DNA from: AC-51 sp963749895
GTDB taxonomy: Bacteria > Actinomycetota > UBA4738 > HRBIN12
Assembly: GCA_963749895.1 (NCBI GenBank)
Contig: CAVVOG010000003.1
Span: 310,001 to 374,000 of the forward strand
Length of the DNA: 64,000 nucleotides
Direction: 5' to 3'
Of this stretch, positions 8,208 to 17,293 are shown one piece after another. The first letter of the stretch is position 1. Every line of letters starts with the position of its first letter. The notes beneath the pieces were generated by a model. The model was not told the origin of the DNA. It was given only the letters and a program-made list of their open reading frames with translations, and made no database searches. Made by a program: the position numbers and the translations under genes.

Positions 8208-8441
8208 TCAGCTGGGACGTTCCCGGCGGGACCTCGAGATGAGCCGCGTCCCCACGGCGACCAGGGCGAGCCCTACCACGAGCAGGGCGAGCGCACGCCC
8301 GGCCTTCCCCTCGCAGGGCACGGGGTCGCACGGGGTCCCGTTCGTCGCGTCGACGAAGGCCGAGAACGCCGCGGCGCCGGTGGCGACGAGCGCGACGAGC
8401 CAGGCCGCGACCGCGAGGACCTTCCACACCGAGGGCTTCAC
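8208..8441 (-). CDS. Small two-helix membrane protein
   Basis: 77 residues from the GTG at 8441, chosen because GAAGGGG is 6 bases upstream and because a longer frame from 8498 would overlap the hydrolase gene. Two membrane helices (about residues 7-27 and 49-66) flank a short loop with two cysteines (GTPCDPVPCEGKAG), which would face outside and could form a disulfide. The C-terminus is basic (SRSRRERPS). Family unknown. It follows the broken hydrolase gene by 16 bases and may be in its transcription unit. Confidence 0.6.
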   Translation of the reverse strand: MKPSVWKVLAVAAWLVALVATGAAAFSAFVDATNGTPCDPVPCEGKAGRALALLVVGLALVAVGTRLISRSRRERPS

Positions 8442-8457
8442 GGATCCCCTTCCGGCG

Positions 8458-9337
8458 TCATCGGGCAGCGGCGACATCCCTCGATCCGCTCGCCGCATCC
8501 GGCTCCTCCTCGGCGTCGATCGTTCCCGCCGGCCCGGACGCGCGTTCGCCGAGCATGAACCCGAGGGTGAGGCTCCACGTGGCCGCGGATGCGCCTGTGC
8601 GGAGGTGTCCCCACCCCTCGACGACGTGGGCTCGACCGTCCACGACCCGGGCGGCGGTCTCCTCGAAGAGCTCTCGCGGATAGAAGGGGTCCTTCGTGCC
8701 CCCGATCACGAGGGTCGGCGCGGTGATCCGCGGCAGATCGGCGAAGACGTCGAAGGCATCCTCGGCCTCCAGCGTGACGAGCAGGTCCGTCGGATCGTCG
8801 GGGACCATCGGTGCGGTCACGATCCGGGCGAGCGGTCGCGCGGGGCCGCGGAGCGGGGCCGGCAGCAGCGAGGTCATCATGCTCGCCCACGTGTCCTGCG
8901 TGCGGCCGGCCCGGATCAGCGCCGCCGTCTCCGCCTGCATCGCCCTACCCCGTGGTGCGAGGCGGTAGGCGGAGGCGATCACCGCGAGGCGCCGGCCAGA
9001 TCCGGGCGGTCGACCGCGAGCTGCAGCACGACGGAGCCGCCGGTGCTCATGCCCGCCAGACCGGTTCACCCAGGTCGTGTTCGATCGCGTTCGCGAGGTG
9101 ACCGGCGATGTCCGACATCGACTCGCCGAGCTGCAGCCCCCGCTTGCGGTTCACCGCGTAGACCGTGCAGTGACGTGCGAGCGGTCGCGCGAACGCCAGC
9201 GTCATCTTCCGGTCCCAGCCGATGGGAACCTCGTGACGAGGGGTCAGCCCCGCCACCATGACGAGGGGCGGACCGTGCCCGATCCGAAGGAACGGTGTCT
9301 CGTCGTGCAGGAAGCCGATCTGCGCTCGCAAGGTCAT
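8458..9337 (-). pseudogene. Alpha/beta hydrolase gene disrupted by two frameshifts
   Basis: The N-terminal part (9337 down to about 9062; RIGHGPPLVMVAGL oxyanion region) is in one frame. The middle (about 9060-8990), with the nucleophile elbow GMSTGG and the following SVVLQLAVDRPDLAG, is in a second frame. The remainder, with TLVIGGTKDPFYP (acid Asp) and HVVEGWGHLRTGA (His), is in the third frame down to 8458. Each junction needs one missing base, one in the GCCAGA-CCGG context near 9056-9064 and one near 8988-8995. Joined, the product is a complete hydrolase of about 290 residues with an intact triad. The ATG at 9337 has GGAGG upstream. It is either a recent pseudogene or the result of two base-calling deletions. 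Confidence 0.8.
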
Positions 9338-9485
9338 GTCGCCACCTCCGCCCACTGCCTACCGTGCCGGCATCGCATCGACCAGGGGCGGATGGGGGGA
9401 TGCGGGTAGGCCCTCGTCGAGCGGCCCGGACGGATGGGGGCAGGAGTGGACCCCGAGCGACGACAGGTCGCTGTCGTCCGCTCCA

Positions 9486-10703
9486 TCATCCAACAGCGCG
9501 ATGCGACACCAGCAGATACGTCTCCATCGTGCTCTTCCCCTTCACCTGGACCGGACCGCGGGACTCGCAGGCGAACCTGTCCTTGATCAGCTCGTAGGTC
9601 CCCGCCGTCACCTGGATCTGGCCGGGCACGCCCGAGGACTCCATCCGGCTCGCGGTGTTGACGGTGTCTCCCCACAGGTCGTAGGCGAACGTGCGCGTGC
9701 CGATGACCCCGGCCGTCACCGGTCCCGAGGCGACCCCGATCCGGAAAGCGAGGCGTCGCCCATCGACCGGGTTCGTCGCCTCGTGGTCCCGGATCTTCAG
9801 CGCGAGGTCGGCGATCGCGTGCGCGTGGTCCTCTCGGGGCCGCGGCACCCCTGCGGCCGCCATGTACGCGTCGCCGACCGTCTTGATCTTCTCCAGGCCC
9901 AGCTCCTCGACGAACGCGTCGAAGCACGAGAAGACCTCGTCCAGGAGCCCGACGAGCTGCGCCGGCGTCATCGTCGAGGACATCGGCGTGAAGTCGACGA
10001 CGTCGGCGAACAGCACCGACGCGGACGCGATGTCGTCGGCGATCGTGGTGCCCTCCTTCAGCCGAGGCACGATGTCGTCCGGCAAGATCGCATGCAGCAG
10101 GTCGTCCGACCGCCGCTGGAACCGGTCGCGCTGCCGTACGAAGTACGCGACGATCGCGATCGTGATGATGCCCGTCATGATCAGGTTCGTGATCACGTCC
10201 GCCTCGGGGTCAGCGAGCTCGTAGATCGGATCGACCCAGCGTGGGATCAGGGCCGCGTAGACGACCGAGACCACGAAGACGCCGAACCACCACAGGGACG
10301 CGCGGAGGGAGACCGCCATCAGGATCACCAGCGTGATCGGGAGCCCGAAGACCACCACGAGGCCTGACGGCAGCAACCCCCCGAACAGCGCGATCTCGAC
10401 CAGCGTGGATGCCCAGATCAACGCGAACATCGCCGAGACGAGCGAGGCGAACCGGCGGGGTCGGCGATGTACCGCGAACAGCATGGCCAGGGTGACGACC
10501 TCCACCACCAGGTTCATGCCCCCCACCCACGGGTAGCCGGACGCGATGTCGGCGGCGGCGATCGGGATCGAGAGCACGGTGGCGATCACGAAGGCGACGA
10601 CGAAGACGCGCCGTCCACCTCGCGCGATCTCGGGCTCGCCCTCGTACTCGCCGATCGACAGCACGGGCTGCCAGGCATGCTTCCAGCGGGTCGGGAAGTC
10701 CAT
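9486..10703 (-). CDS. Membrane-bound class III adenylate cyclase
   Basis: 405 residues. The N-terminal half has six membrane helices (about residues 30-180), followed by a short linker and a class III cyclase homology domain (about 215-400). The metal-binding aspartates lie in LFADVVDFT and VGDAYM. The substrate-selecting lysine (EKIKTVGD) and aspartate (AYDLWGDTVN) match the adenylate rather than guanylate pattern, and the transition-state Asn and Arg are in GDTVNTASRM. It should therefore make cAMP as a homodimer in response to an unknown membrane or redox input. The start at 10703 is supported by a leaderless -10 box. It is divergent from the RCC1 gene. Confidence 0.92.
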   Translation of the reverse strand: MDFPTRWKHAWQPVLSIGEYEGEPEIARGGRRVFVVAFVIATVLSIPIAAADIASGYPWVGGMNLVVEVVTLAMLFAVHRRPRRFASLVSAMFALIWASTLVEIALFGGLLPSGLVVVFGLPITLVILMAVSLRASLWWFGVFVVSVVYAALIPRWVDPIYELADPEADVITNLIMTGIITIAIVAYFVRQRDRFQRRSDDLLHAILPDDIVPRLKEGTTIADDIASASVLFADVVDFTPMSSTMTPAQLVGLLDEVFSCFDAFVEELGLEKIKTVGDAYMAAAGVPRPREDHAHAIADLALKIRDHEATNPVDGRRLAFRIGVASGPVTAGVIGTRTFAYDLWGDTVNTASRMESSGVPGQIQVTAGTYELIKDRFACESRGPVQVKGKSTMETYLLVSHRAVG

Positions 10704-10709
10704 CGGCGG

Positions 10710-10715
10710 ACCCTA
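10710..10715 (-). promoter_or_regulatory. -10 box (TAGGGT) of a leaderless promoter for the adenylate cyclase
   Basis: On the minus strand TAGGGT ends 6 nt before the ATG at 10703, with no ribosome site between. Confidence 0.6.
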
Positions 10716-10777
10716 GCCGAGGGGCGGATCGCGCGGCACTCCGGTGCCGTCGTGAGGGGACGCCCATCCCCGGTTGC

Positions 10778-10807
10778 TTGCGGGATCGTTCCCCTCCCGA
10801 CTAACGT
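10778..10807 (+). promoter_or_regulatory. Sigma-70-type promoter for the RCC1-repeat gene
   Basis: The -35 candidate TTGCGG (10778-10783) and -10 candidate TAACGT (10802-10807) are 18 bp apart. The -10 overlaps the 16-bp palindrome that follows. Confidence 0.45.
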
Positions 10808-10819
10808 TCGCGCGAACGT
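10804..10819. promoter_or_regulatory. Perfect 16-bp palindrome at the RCC1 gene promoter
   Basis: ACGTTCGCGCGAACGT is a perfect palindrome overlapping the predicted -10 and start point, 16 bp before the ATG at 10836. The position suits a repressor site. It is not the actinobacterial LexA box (CGAAC-N4-GTTCG), whose half-sites point the other way. The factor is unknown. Confidence 0.55.
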
Positions 10820-10835
10820 CGACGGGGGGAAGGGT

Positions 10836-11981
10836 ATGGCCATCAGGATGTTCCGACGTGCCACGTACTGGACCGTGATCGCGTCGGTCGCGCTGGCCGT
10901 CAGCTTCCATGCGAACCCTGCCGCGGCCGACGTTCCGGTTCAGCTCGATCTCGGTGGCGGGACCTCCTGCGTGGTCATGGACAGCGGCCGCCTTCATTGC
11001 TGGGGATACAACAGCGACGGTCAGCTCGGGAACGGCACCCCCGACAGTTCGTCTCTGCCGGTCAGGGTCGCGGGGATCCGCGCGCGGATGGTGTCGGTCG
11101 GGAGCTACCACACGTGCGCCGTGACGCTAGCGGGAGCGGCGATGTGCTGGGGTGACGGCGAGTACGGCCAGCTGGGCCAGGGGGCGTTCGAGGACAGCGA
11201 CGTGCCCGTCCAGGTCCGGGGCATGCGCAACGGCGTGACCTGGATCTCGGCCGGCTCAGACCACACGTGCGCGGTGCAGGACGGCGCCGCGAAGTGCTGG
11301 GGCTGGGGCAACAACAACGCGATCGGCGATGGATCGGACGCGAACAGCAACGTGCCGGTCCAAGTGACCGGGATGCGCTCGAAGGTCACGGAGGTCGCGG
11401 CCAGCCTGAACGGAGACTTCGGCTGTGCGATCCAGAGGGGTGCGTTGCGCTGCTGGGGCGACAACCTCGCCGGCCAGCTCGGCGACGGGTCGAACACCCA
11501 GCGCGACGAGCCTGTCGACGTTCGACGCATGAGGAGCGGTGTCGACCTCGTCACCGCGGGGTTCCAGAGCACCTGTGCGATCCGGGACGGAGCCGCCAGC
11601 TGCTGGGGACAGAACGATCGTGGCCAGCTCGGCGACGGCACCACGGACGCGACGAACGTTCCGGTCGCGGTCCTACGGCATGGCGCCGGCGTCCGGCAGA
11701 TCGACCTCGGATACGACTTCGGATGCGCCTGGAAGGGCGGCGCGGTCCGGTGCTGGGGCGCGAACTCGAACGGTCAGCTCGGCGATGGGACCGAGGACCC
11801 CCACCTGGGGCCGCAGCAGGTCCTCCGCATGAACGCGTCGATCCGAGGGCTCTCGACGGGTGAGTCGCACGCATGTGCGATCAAGGGGTCGAGCGTCCGG
11901 TGCTGGGGCTACAACGGCAGCGGCCAGCTCGGCGACGGGACCGAGGACCAACGCGAGCGACCCGTCCGCGTGCTGCTGTGA
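10836..11981 (+). CDS. Secreted RCC1/BLIP-II-type beta-propeller protein
   Basis: 381 residues from the ATG at 10836 (GGGGGGAAGGG upstream). A signal peptide (hydrophobic core WTVIASVALAVSF, cleavage near ANPAAA-D) leads to seven repeats of about 50 residues, each with the core CWG-N-GQLGDGT and ending in PV-V, which mark a seven-bladed RCC1 propeller. Each repeat also has a first cysteine (for example TCAVQDG) 10-13 residues before the CWG cysteine, giving paired cysteines likely to form a disulfide in every blade, as suits an exported protein. Probable role: extracellular protein-protein or wall interaction; no catalytic domain is visible. Confidence 0.85.
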   Translation: MAIRMFRRATYWTVIASVALAVSFHANPAAADVPVQLDLGGGTSCVVMDSGRLHCWGYNSDGQLGNGTPDSSSLPVRVAGIRARMVSVGSYHTCAVTLAGAAMCWGDGEYGQLGQGAFEDSDVPVQVRGMRNGVTWISAGSDHTCAVQDGAAKCWGWGNNNAIGDGSDANSNVPVQVTGMRSKVTEVAASLNGDFGCAIQRGALRCWGDNLAGQLGDGSNTQRDEPVDVRRMRSGVDLVTAGFQSTCAIRDGAASCWGQNDRGQLGDGTTDATNVPVAVLRHGAGVRQIDLGYDFGCAWKGGAVRCWGANSNGQLGDGTEDPHLGPQQVLRMNASIRGLSTGESHACAIKGSSVRCWGYNGSGQLGDGTEDQRERPVRVLL

Positions 11982-12172
11982 AGGGGCCGACGCCGTGCCG
12001 ATCTCGCCGTTGAGACGGTTTCGCCTCTTCGCACTCCGTGTCGTCGTGACAGGCGCCGGTCCGATCGAAGGTGTTCGTTGCGGCCCGCCGGAGCTCTTGC
12101 GCGCGTGCACCGATCGCTTCTAGGGCGTGCGGGGGCAGACCGAACCCTTCAAGCGGCCGAAGGGATCCCCGG

Positions 12173-12228
12173 TGCGAGAGGGGAGACTCGAACCCCCACG
12201 CCCTTTCGGGCACCGGATCCTGAGGTTG
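12173..12228 (-). repeat. 3' half of a tRNA-Leu (CAG-type) gene, probable attachment-site relic
   Basis: On the minus strand this reads as the 3' side of a tRNA-Leu: anticodon loop CTCAGGA and its 3' stem, long variable arm (GCCC-GAAA-GGGC), T-arm with TTCGAGT, and the acceptor strand CTCTCGC plus A. The 5' half is absent; the sequence beyond 12228 does not match any tRNA. It differs from the intact tRNA-Leu at 14501-14584 at 5 of 52 positions, two of which are compensating changes in the variable-arm stem, so it derives from another functional tRNA-Leu gene. Such 3' fragments are the usual footprints of integrase-mediated insertion. Confidence 0.72.
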
Positions 12229-12310
12229 CTCAGGTCGCGCTCGGGATCCGGCTTCGATGGTCGTTCCGTGTCGTCCGGCGTCGTCTGGTGCCTGTGGGTG
12301 TCGGCCCGTC

Positions 12311-12331
12311 GTGAGCAAGCTGTGAGCAAGC
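12311..12331. repeat. Tandem 10-bp direct repeat GTGAGCAAGC
   Basis: Two copies of GTGAGCAAGC separated by one T. Its location inside the tRNA-bounded interval makes an integrase arm-type site possible, but that is only a guess. Confidence 0.4.
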
Positions 12332-12361
12332 GGGGTGGTTCGTGAGGAACCTGTCCCGTCT

Positions 12362-13738
<1,377 letters not shown>

Positions 13739-13771
13739 GGGTTGGTCCCTCCTCTTCGGATACCGACAAGA

Positions 13772-13799
13772 ATCTGACATACCCACTGGTATGTCAAAT
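13772..13799. promoter_or_regulatory. TetR-type operator between the serine hydrolase and TetR genes
   Basis: The perfect arms TGACATACC (13775-13783) and GGTATGTCA (13788-13796) are separated by 4 bp, with further matching pairs at the outer edges. It covers the expected -35 of the TetR promoter (-10 at 13810-13815) and lies 34 bp from the hydrolase start. Confidence 0.82.
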
Positions 13800-13809
13800 C
13801 ACGCTGGAG

Positions 13810-13815
13810 TACCAT
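13810..13815 (+). promoter_or_regulatory. -10 box (TACCAT) of a leaderless promoter for the TetR gene
   Basis: TACCAT ends 6 nt before the GTG at 13822. Confidence 0.55.
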
Positions 13816-13821
13816 CCGCGC

Positions 13822-14415
13822 GTGGCGACGTCAGCACTCTCCCGAGAGGAGCGGAAGCTCCAGACGCGGGCCGCGATCATCGACGCGGCGGCCGATCTCT
13901 TCGCGACGCAGGGGATCGAAGGCACGTCGCTCGATCGGATCGCGGGTGCGATCGGACTCACGAAAGGAGCGATCTACTCCAGCTTCGCCAGCAAGGAGGA
14001 GCTGATCGAGGCCGTGGCCGAGGAGAGGTCGGTGCTGATCGATCTGGCGCCGCTCTTCCGCGCCGACCTCACCCTCCGGGAGGGGCTCCGGTCGATCGCC
14101 GCGGAGTACCTGGCGCTGCGACCCCGGCTCACACGTGAGATCGTCGCCCTCGACCTGGAGCTGTTCCTCTACGCGGAGCGGCATCCGCGCTGGGGTCGGA
14201 GCGAACTCCGGGCCCTTCGGCGGGCCCGACGCCAGGAGGGCCAGCGCCTGCAGGCGGCTGCCGACGAACGCGGCGAGCCACTGCCGATGCCCGCCGAGGA
14301 CTTCTTCCCGGCGTTGGAGGCGCTCCTCGTCGGCATCGCCCGCGAGCAGTTCCGGGACCCACGGGCGCTCTCCGACGCGACGGTGGAGGGTCTCATCGCC
14401 GGGCTCGCCGACTGA
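13822..14415 (+). CDS. TetR/AcrR family transcriptional regulator
   Basis: 197 residues from the GTG at 13822, supported by the leaderless -10 box; a longer frame starting at 13699 would run through the operator. The helix-turn-helix occupies about residues 12-58, with ALSREERKLQTRAAIIDAAA, then GIEGTSLDRIAGAIGLTKG and AIYSSFASKEEL. The C-terminal ligand domain has a charged helix (RRARRQEGQRLQAAADERGE). Together with the operator at 13772-13799 it most likely represses itself and the divergent serine hydrolase gene. Both genes lie in an interval bounded by a tRNA-Leu fragment and an intact tRNA-Leu gene. Confidence 0.88.
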   Translation: MATSALSREERKLQTRAAIIDAAADLFATQGIEGTSLDRIAGAIGLTKGAIYSSFASKEELIEAVAEERSVLIDLAPLFRADLTLREGLRSIAAEYLALRPRLTREIVALDLELFLYAERHPRWGRSELRALRRARRQEGQRLQAAADERGEPLPMPAEDFFPALEALLVGIAREQFRDPRALSDATVEGLIAGLAD

Positions 14416-14500
14416 CCGGCCTCGGACCGTCAGCGTCGGCGAGGTCGAGCTGCGCAGCATCTCGGTCGAGCCGACCGCGGCGCCATCCGTCTCCAGCGGG

Positions 14501-14584
14501 TGCGAGAGGGGAGACTCGAACTCCCACGGCCTCTCGGCCACCGGATCCTAAGTCCGGCGCGTCTGCCAGTTCCGCCACTCTCGC
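14501..14584 (-). tRNA. tRNA-Leu (anticodon TAG)
   Basis: Complete class II tRNA of 84 nt: acceptor GCGAGAG pairs with CTCTCGC plus discriminator A, the anticodon loop CTTAGGA gives TAG, and there is a long variable arm and a T-arm with TTCGAGT. CCA is not encoded. It reads CUA codons. Confidence 0.95.
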
Positions 14585-14628
14585 GTGCGCCGATGGTAGG
14601 CGACCGCGCCAACCTGGGTACGTGCCCC

Positions 14629-14634
14629 TATGCT
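14629..14634 (+). promoter_or_regulatory. -10 box (TATGCT) of a leaderless promoter for the SulP gene
   Basis: TATGCT ends 6 nt before the ATG at 14641. There is no ribosome site. Confidence 0.55.
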
Positions 14635-14640
14635 CCGGCG

Positions 14641-16365
14641 ATGAGCACGACACGGAACGTCGGAGCGCGACCGTCGTGGGCAGCGCGGCTGCTCCCGATC
14701 CTTGCCTGGGCGCCGAGGTACGAGCGCGACTGGCTCCGCCCCGATCTGATCGCCGGGCTCACCGTCGCGGCGCTCGTGATCCCGAAGGCGTTGGGGTACG
14801 CCGGGATCGCGAGGGTGCCGCTCCAGAACGGGCTGTACGCGGCCGCGGCGGGGGCGATCGTCTACGCGCTCTTCGCGACGTCGCGGCAGATCTCGACCGG
14901 GCCGAGCTCGGCGCTCGCGGCGGTGGCGGGGTCTGCCGTCGTGGCCACGTCCGTCTCCGGCGAGGCGCAGGCGACGGCGCTCGTCGCCACGATCGCGGCG
15001 GTCACCGGGGTCCTGTTCCTCGCGATGGCGGTCTTCCGGATGGGCTGGCTCTCGCAGTTCCTGTCGCAGGCGGTGATCACCGGGTTCCTCTTCGGTGCCG
15101 CGATCCAGGTGGTGGTCGGCGAGCTCGCGAAGGTGACGGGCACGGACTCCGAGGGCAAGAACTCGTGGAGGGAGTTCCTCTCGTGGTTCGGAGGCCTGGA
15201 GGAGACCCACGGGGTCACGCTCCTCGTGGGGATCGCCGCTCTCGTCGTGATCGTGGGACTCCGGCTCGTCGCGCCGCGCGTCCCCGGCGCGCTCGTGCTC
15301 GTGGTCGGCGGGCTGGCCGCCTCGTTCCTCCTCGATCTCGGCGATCGGGGCGTGGCGCTCGTCGGGGACGTACCCAGCGGACTCCCGGGCTTCGCGCTCC
15401 CGGACATCGATCTGCTGCGTGAGCACGCGGCAGACATCGGGACGGCCGCGATCGCGCTGGTGCTGATCGGGTTCTCGCAGACTGCGGGCGATGCGCGGTT
15501 CTTCGCGACGAAGCACCGGTACCGGATCGACGTGAACCAGGAGGCCGCCGGGCAGGGGTTCGCCAACGTCGGAGCCTCGCTCGTCCAGGGGATCCCCGTC
15601 TCGGCGAGTCTCTCGGCGAGCTCGCTGAACGACGGGTCCGGCGCGAAGACCCAGGTCTCCTCGTTGGTCACCGGAGCCCTCGTCATCCTGACGATGCTCT
15701 TCCTGGCGCCGCTGTTCTCCGACCTGCCGAAGCCGGTCCTCGCGGCGGTGATCATCGAGGCGGTCGTGTTCGGGATGATGGACGTCGCCGCGATGCGCCG
15801 GATGTGGGGTGTGAAGCGTTCGGACTTCTGGATCGCGCTCGCGGCGTTGCTGGGCGTCCTGACGTTCGGCGTCCTCCCCGGTGTCGTGATCGGCGTCGTG
15901 CTGTCCGTCGGGTGGCTCGTGCACGTCGTCACCCGGCCCGCGATGCCGCTCCTGGGACGGGAGCGCGGTACCCACGTCTTCCGCGAGCTCGACGCCTTCC
16001 CGGACGACGAGCGGTTCCCGGGTGTGCTGATCGTGCGCCTCGACGGGGGGTTGTACTTCGTGACCGCGGGCGCGCTCGAGGATCGGATCCGGGAGTTGGC
16101 GGTCACGGCCGAGCCGCAACCCCGAGCCGTGATCCTCGACTGCAAGAGCGTGAACTTCATCGACTCGCAGGGCTCCGCGCAGCTCGGATCGCTGGCCGAG
16201 CAGTCCCGTCTCCACGGGATCACGTTCCGGCTGGCCCGCGTCAAGCCCGCGGTCCTCGACGTGCTCGGTCTGGACGGCGTCGTGGAGTTGCTCGGCGACG
16301 GGAACATCCACGAAGACGTCGATGAGGCGGTGAAGGCCGAACTGGCCTCGCACGGCTCATCCTGA
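14641..16365 (+). CDS. SulP/SLC26 family anion transporter with STAS domain
   Basis: 574 residues from the ATG at 14641. About a dozen membrane segments (residues about 25-420) carry SulP signatures such as DLIAGLTVAALVIPKALGYA, NGLYAAAAGAIVYALFATS and GPSSALAAVAGSAV. A cytoplasmic STAS domain follows (about 440-560) with ILDCKSVNFIDSQGSAQLG, the strand and switch region around the conserved Ser/Asp. These carriers move sulfate, bicarbonate or other anions, usually coupled to H+ or Na+. No sulfur or carbon-concentrating genes lie beside it, so the substrate is undetermined. Confidence 0.92.
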   Translation: MSTTRNVGARPSWAARLLPILAWAPRYERDWLRPDLIAGLTVAALVIPKALGYAGIARVPLQNGLYAAAAGAIVYALFATSRQISTGPSSALAAVAGSAVVATSVSGEAQATALVATIAAVTGVLFLAMAVFRMGWLSQFLSQAVITGFLFGAAIQVVVGELAKVTGTDSEGKNSWREFLSWFGGLEETHGVTLLVGIAALVVIVGLRLVAPRVPGALVLVVGGLAASFLLDLGDRGVALVGDVPSGLPGFALPDIDLLREHAADIGTAAIALVLIGFSQTAGDARFFATKHRYRIDVNQEAAGQGFANVGASLVQGIPVSASLSASSLNDGSGAKTQVSSLVTGALVILTMLFLAPLFSDLPKPVLAAVIIEAVVFGMMDVAAMRRMWGVKRSDFWIALAALLGVLTFGVLPGVVIGVVLSVGWLVHVVTRPAMPLLGRERGTHVFRELDAFPDDERFPGVLIVRLDGGLYFVTAGALEDRIRELAVTAEPQPRAVILDCKSVNFIDSQGSAQLGSLAEQSRLHGITFRLARVKPAVLDVLGLDGVVELLGDGNIHEDVDEAVKAELASHGSS

Positions 16366-16380
16366 CGCGACGCGTGGCCG

Positions 16381-16420
16381 AACCGCGAGCGCGTGCGGCC
16401 CGGCGAGATCGCTCGCGGTT
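16381..16420. terminator. Hairpin after the SulP gene, possible terminator
   Basis: The perfect 11-bp arms AACCGCGAGCG (16381-16391) and CGCTCGCGGTT (16410-16420) with an 18-base loop start 15 bases after the SulP stop. There is no T-run, as is common for actinobacterial terminators. Confidence 0.5.
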
Positions 16421-16444
16421 TCGCCGGACGGCGACGGCACTCGA

Positions 16445-16450
16445 TAGGGT
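16445..16450 (+). promoter_or_regulatory. -10 box (TAGGGT) of a leaderless promoter for the methyltransferase gene
   Basis: TAGGGT ends 6 nt before the ATG at 16457. This decides between that ATG and the GTG at 16451. Confidence 0.6.
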
Positions 16451-16456
16451 GTGAGG

Positions 16457-17293
16457 ATGGAACGCAAGATCGATCGCCCGCTCGGGCGGGCGCGTGACCT
16501 GGTCGCAGCGCTCGGTGGATCGGTCGGGTTCGATCATGCGGTCGAGTACTACGACGAGACCCGTGACCTCTCACCTGAGGTCCAGGATGCGACCGCCCGT
16601 CTCCTGTCGAGCGAGTTCGACGGGGGCGGGGACGTGCTCGAGGTGGGTGCCGGTACGGGGATCGTGACGGTTCCGCTGTCACGTCACGGGCTGGCGATCC
16701 AGGGGGTCGATCTCTCGGTCCCGATGCTCGAGCGACTCGCCGCGAAGGCGCGGGATGCCAGGGTGCGGATCCCGGTGGCGGCGGCCGACGCCGTGCGGCT
16801 CCCGTTCCGCGATGACAGCCTGGACGGTGTCGTGATGCGCCACGTGCTCCACCTCGTCACGGGGTGGCGGACGGCCCTTCACGAGGTCGCGCGCGTCGTG
16901 CGGCCCGGAGGCAAGTACGTGGTGTCGATCAGCGACTACACCGGCCTGTACCACACGATCCAGGCGCGGTTCTTGGAGGCGGCGGGTGGGCTCCCGATCG
17001 CCGTGGGGTTGCGGCCCGACGACCCGGCGTCGCTCGATGCCGCGATGTCCGAACTCGGGGCGACGGGGCACGTGCTCCCGCTGGTCCGCGGTCGACGTAC
17101 CCTCACGATCTGGGCGTTCCTGCGCAACATCGAAGGGGGCCTGTACACGTGGACGTGGGCCGCCGACGAGCCGCTCCGGCGCCGAGCCGTCGACGAGGTG
17201 CGCCGGTGGGCCAAGCACGAGTTCGGCGACCTCCACCGGCCCGTCGAACCGGAGTTCACGATCGAGTGGCGGTCCTACCGGTTCGGGTCGTGA
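16457..17293 (+). CDS. SAM-dependent methyltransferase (class I, Methyltransf_11 type)
   Basis: 278 residues. The Rossmann-fold SAM-binding motif I is DVLEVGAGTGIVT (about residue 60), with LSVPMLERL for motif II, PFRDDSLDGVVMRHVLH for motif IV and EVARVVRPGGKYVV for the post-motif. This is the UbiE/BioC-like layout. The C-terminal region with GGLYTWTWAADEP is less conserved and presumably sets the substrate, which I cannot infer. The ATG at 16457 is preferred over the GTG at 16451 because of the leaderless -10 box spacing. It converges with the ACSF2-like ligase gene, whose stop overlaps its last codons. Confidence 0.88.
   Translation: MERKIDRPLGRARDLVAALGGSVGFDHAVEYYDETRDLSPEVQDATARLLSSEFDGGGDVLEVGAGTGIVTVPLSRHGLAIQGVDLSVPMLERLAAKARDARVRIPVAAADAVRLPFRDDSLDGVVMRHVLHLVTGWRTALHEVARVVRPGGKYVVSISDYTGLYHTIQARFLEAAGGLPIAVGLRPDDPASLDAAMSELGATGHVLPLVRGRRTLTIWAFLRNIEGGLYTWTWAADEPLRRRAVDEVRRWAKHEFGDLHRPVEPEFTIEWRSYRFGS

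Larger units (their letters stand above)
11982..12361. other. Intergenic stretch without a protein gene; holds a tRNA-Leu 3' fragment
   Basis: 380 bases. No frame here shows coding signals or homology that I recognise. It contains the tRNA-Leu 3' remnant (12173-12228) and a tandem 10-bp repeat GTGAGCAAGC (12311-12320 and 12322-12331). Open frames crossing it (for example one reading GETRTPTPF) are antisense readings of tRNA sequence. Confidence 0.7.

Noticed and set aside
10804..10819. LexA/SOS box at the RCC1 promoter
   Set aside because: The actinobacterial SOS box has CGAAC and GTTCG as outer-to-inner half-sites. Here the order is reversed (CGTTCG then CGAACG).
12173..12260. Complete tRNA-Leu, perhaps with an intron, at 12.2 kb
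   Set aside because: No D-arm or 5' acceptor strand is found within 150 bases upstream of the 3' half, and bacterial tRNA-Leu introns sit in the anticodon loop with both exons present.
12078..12314. Plus-strand ORF reading GETRTPTPF in the tRNA-Leu fragment
   Set aside because: This is an antisense reading of the tRNA T-arm and acceptor stem, a well-known false ORF type.
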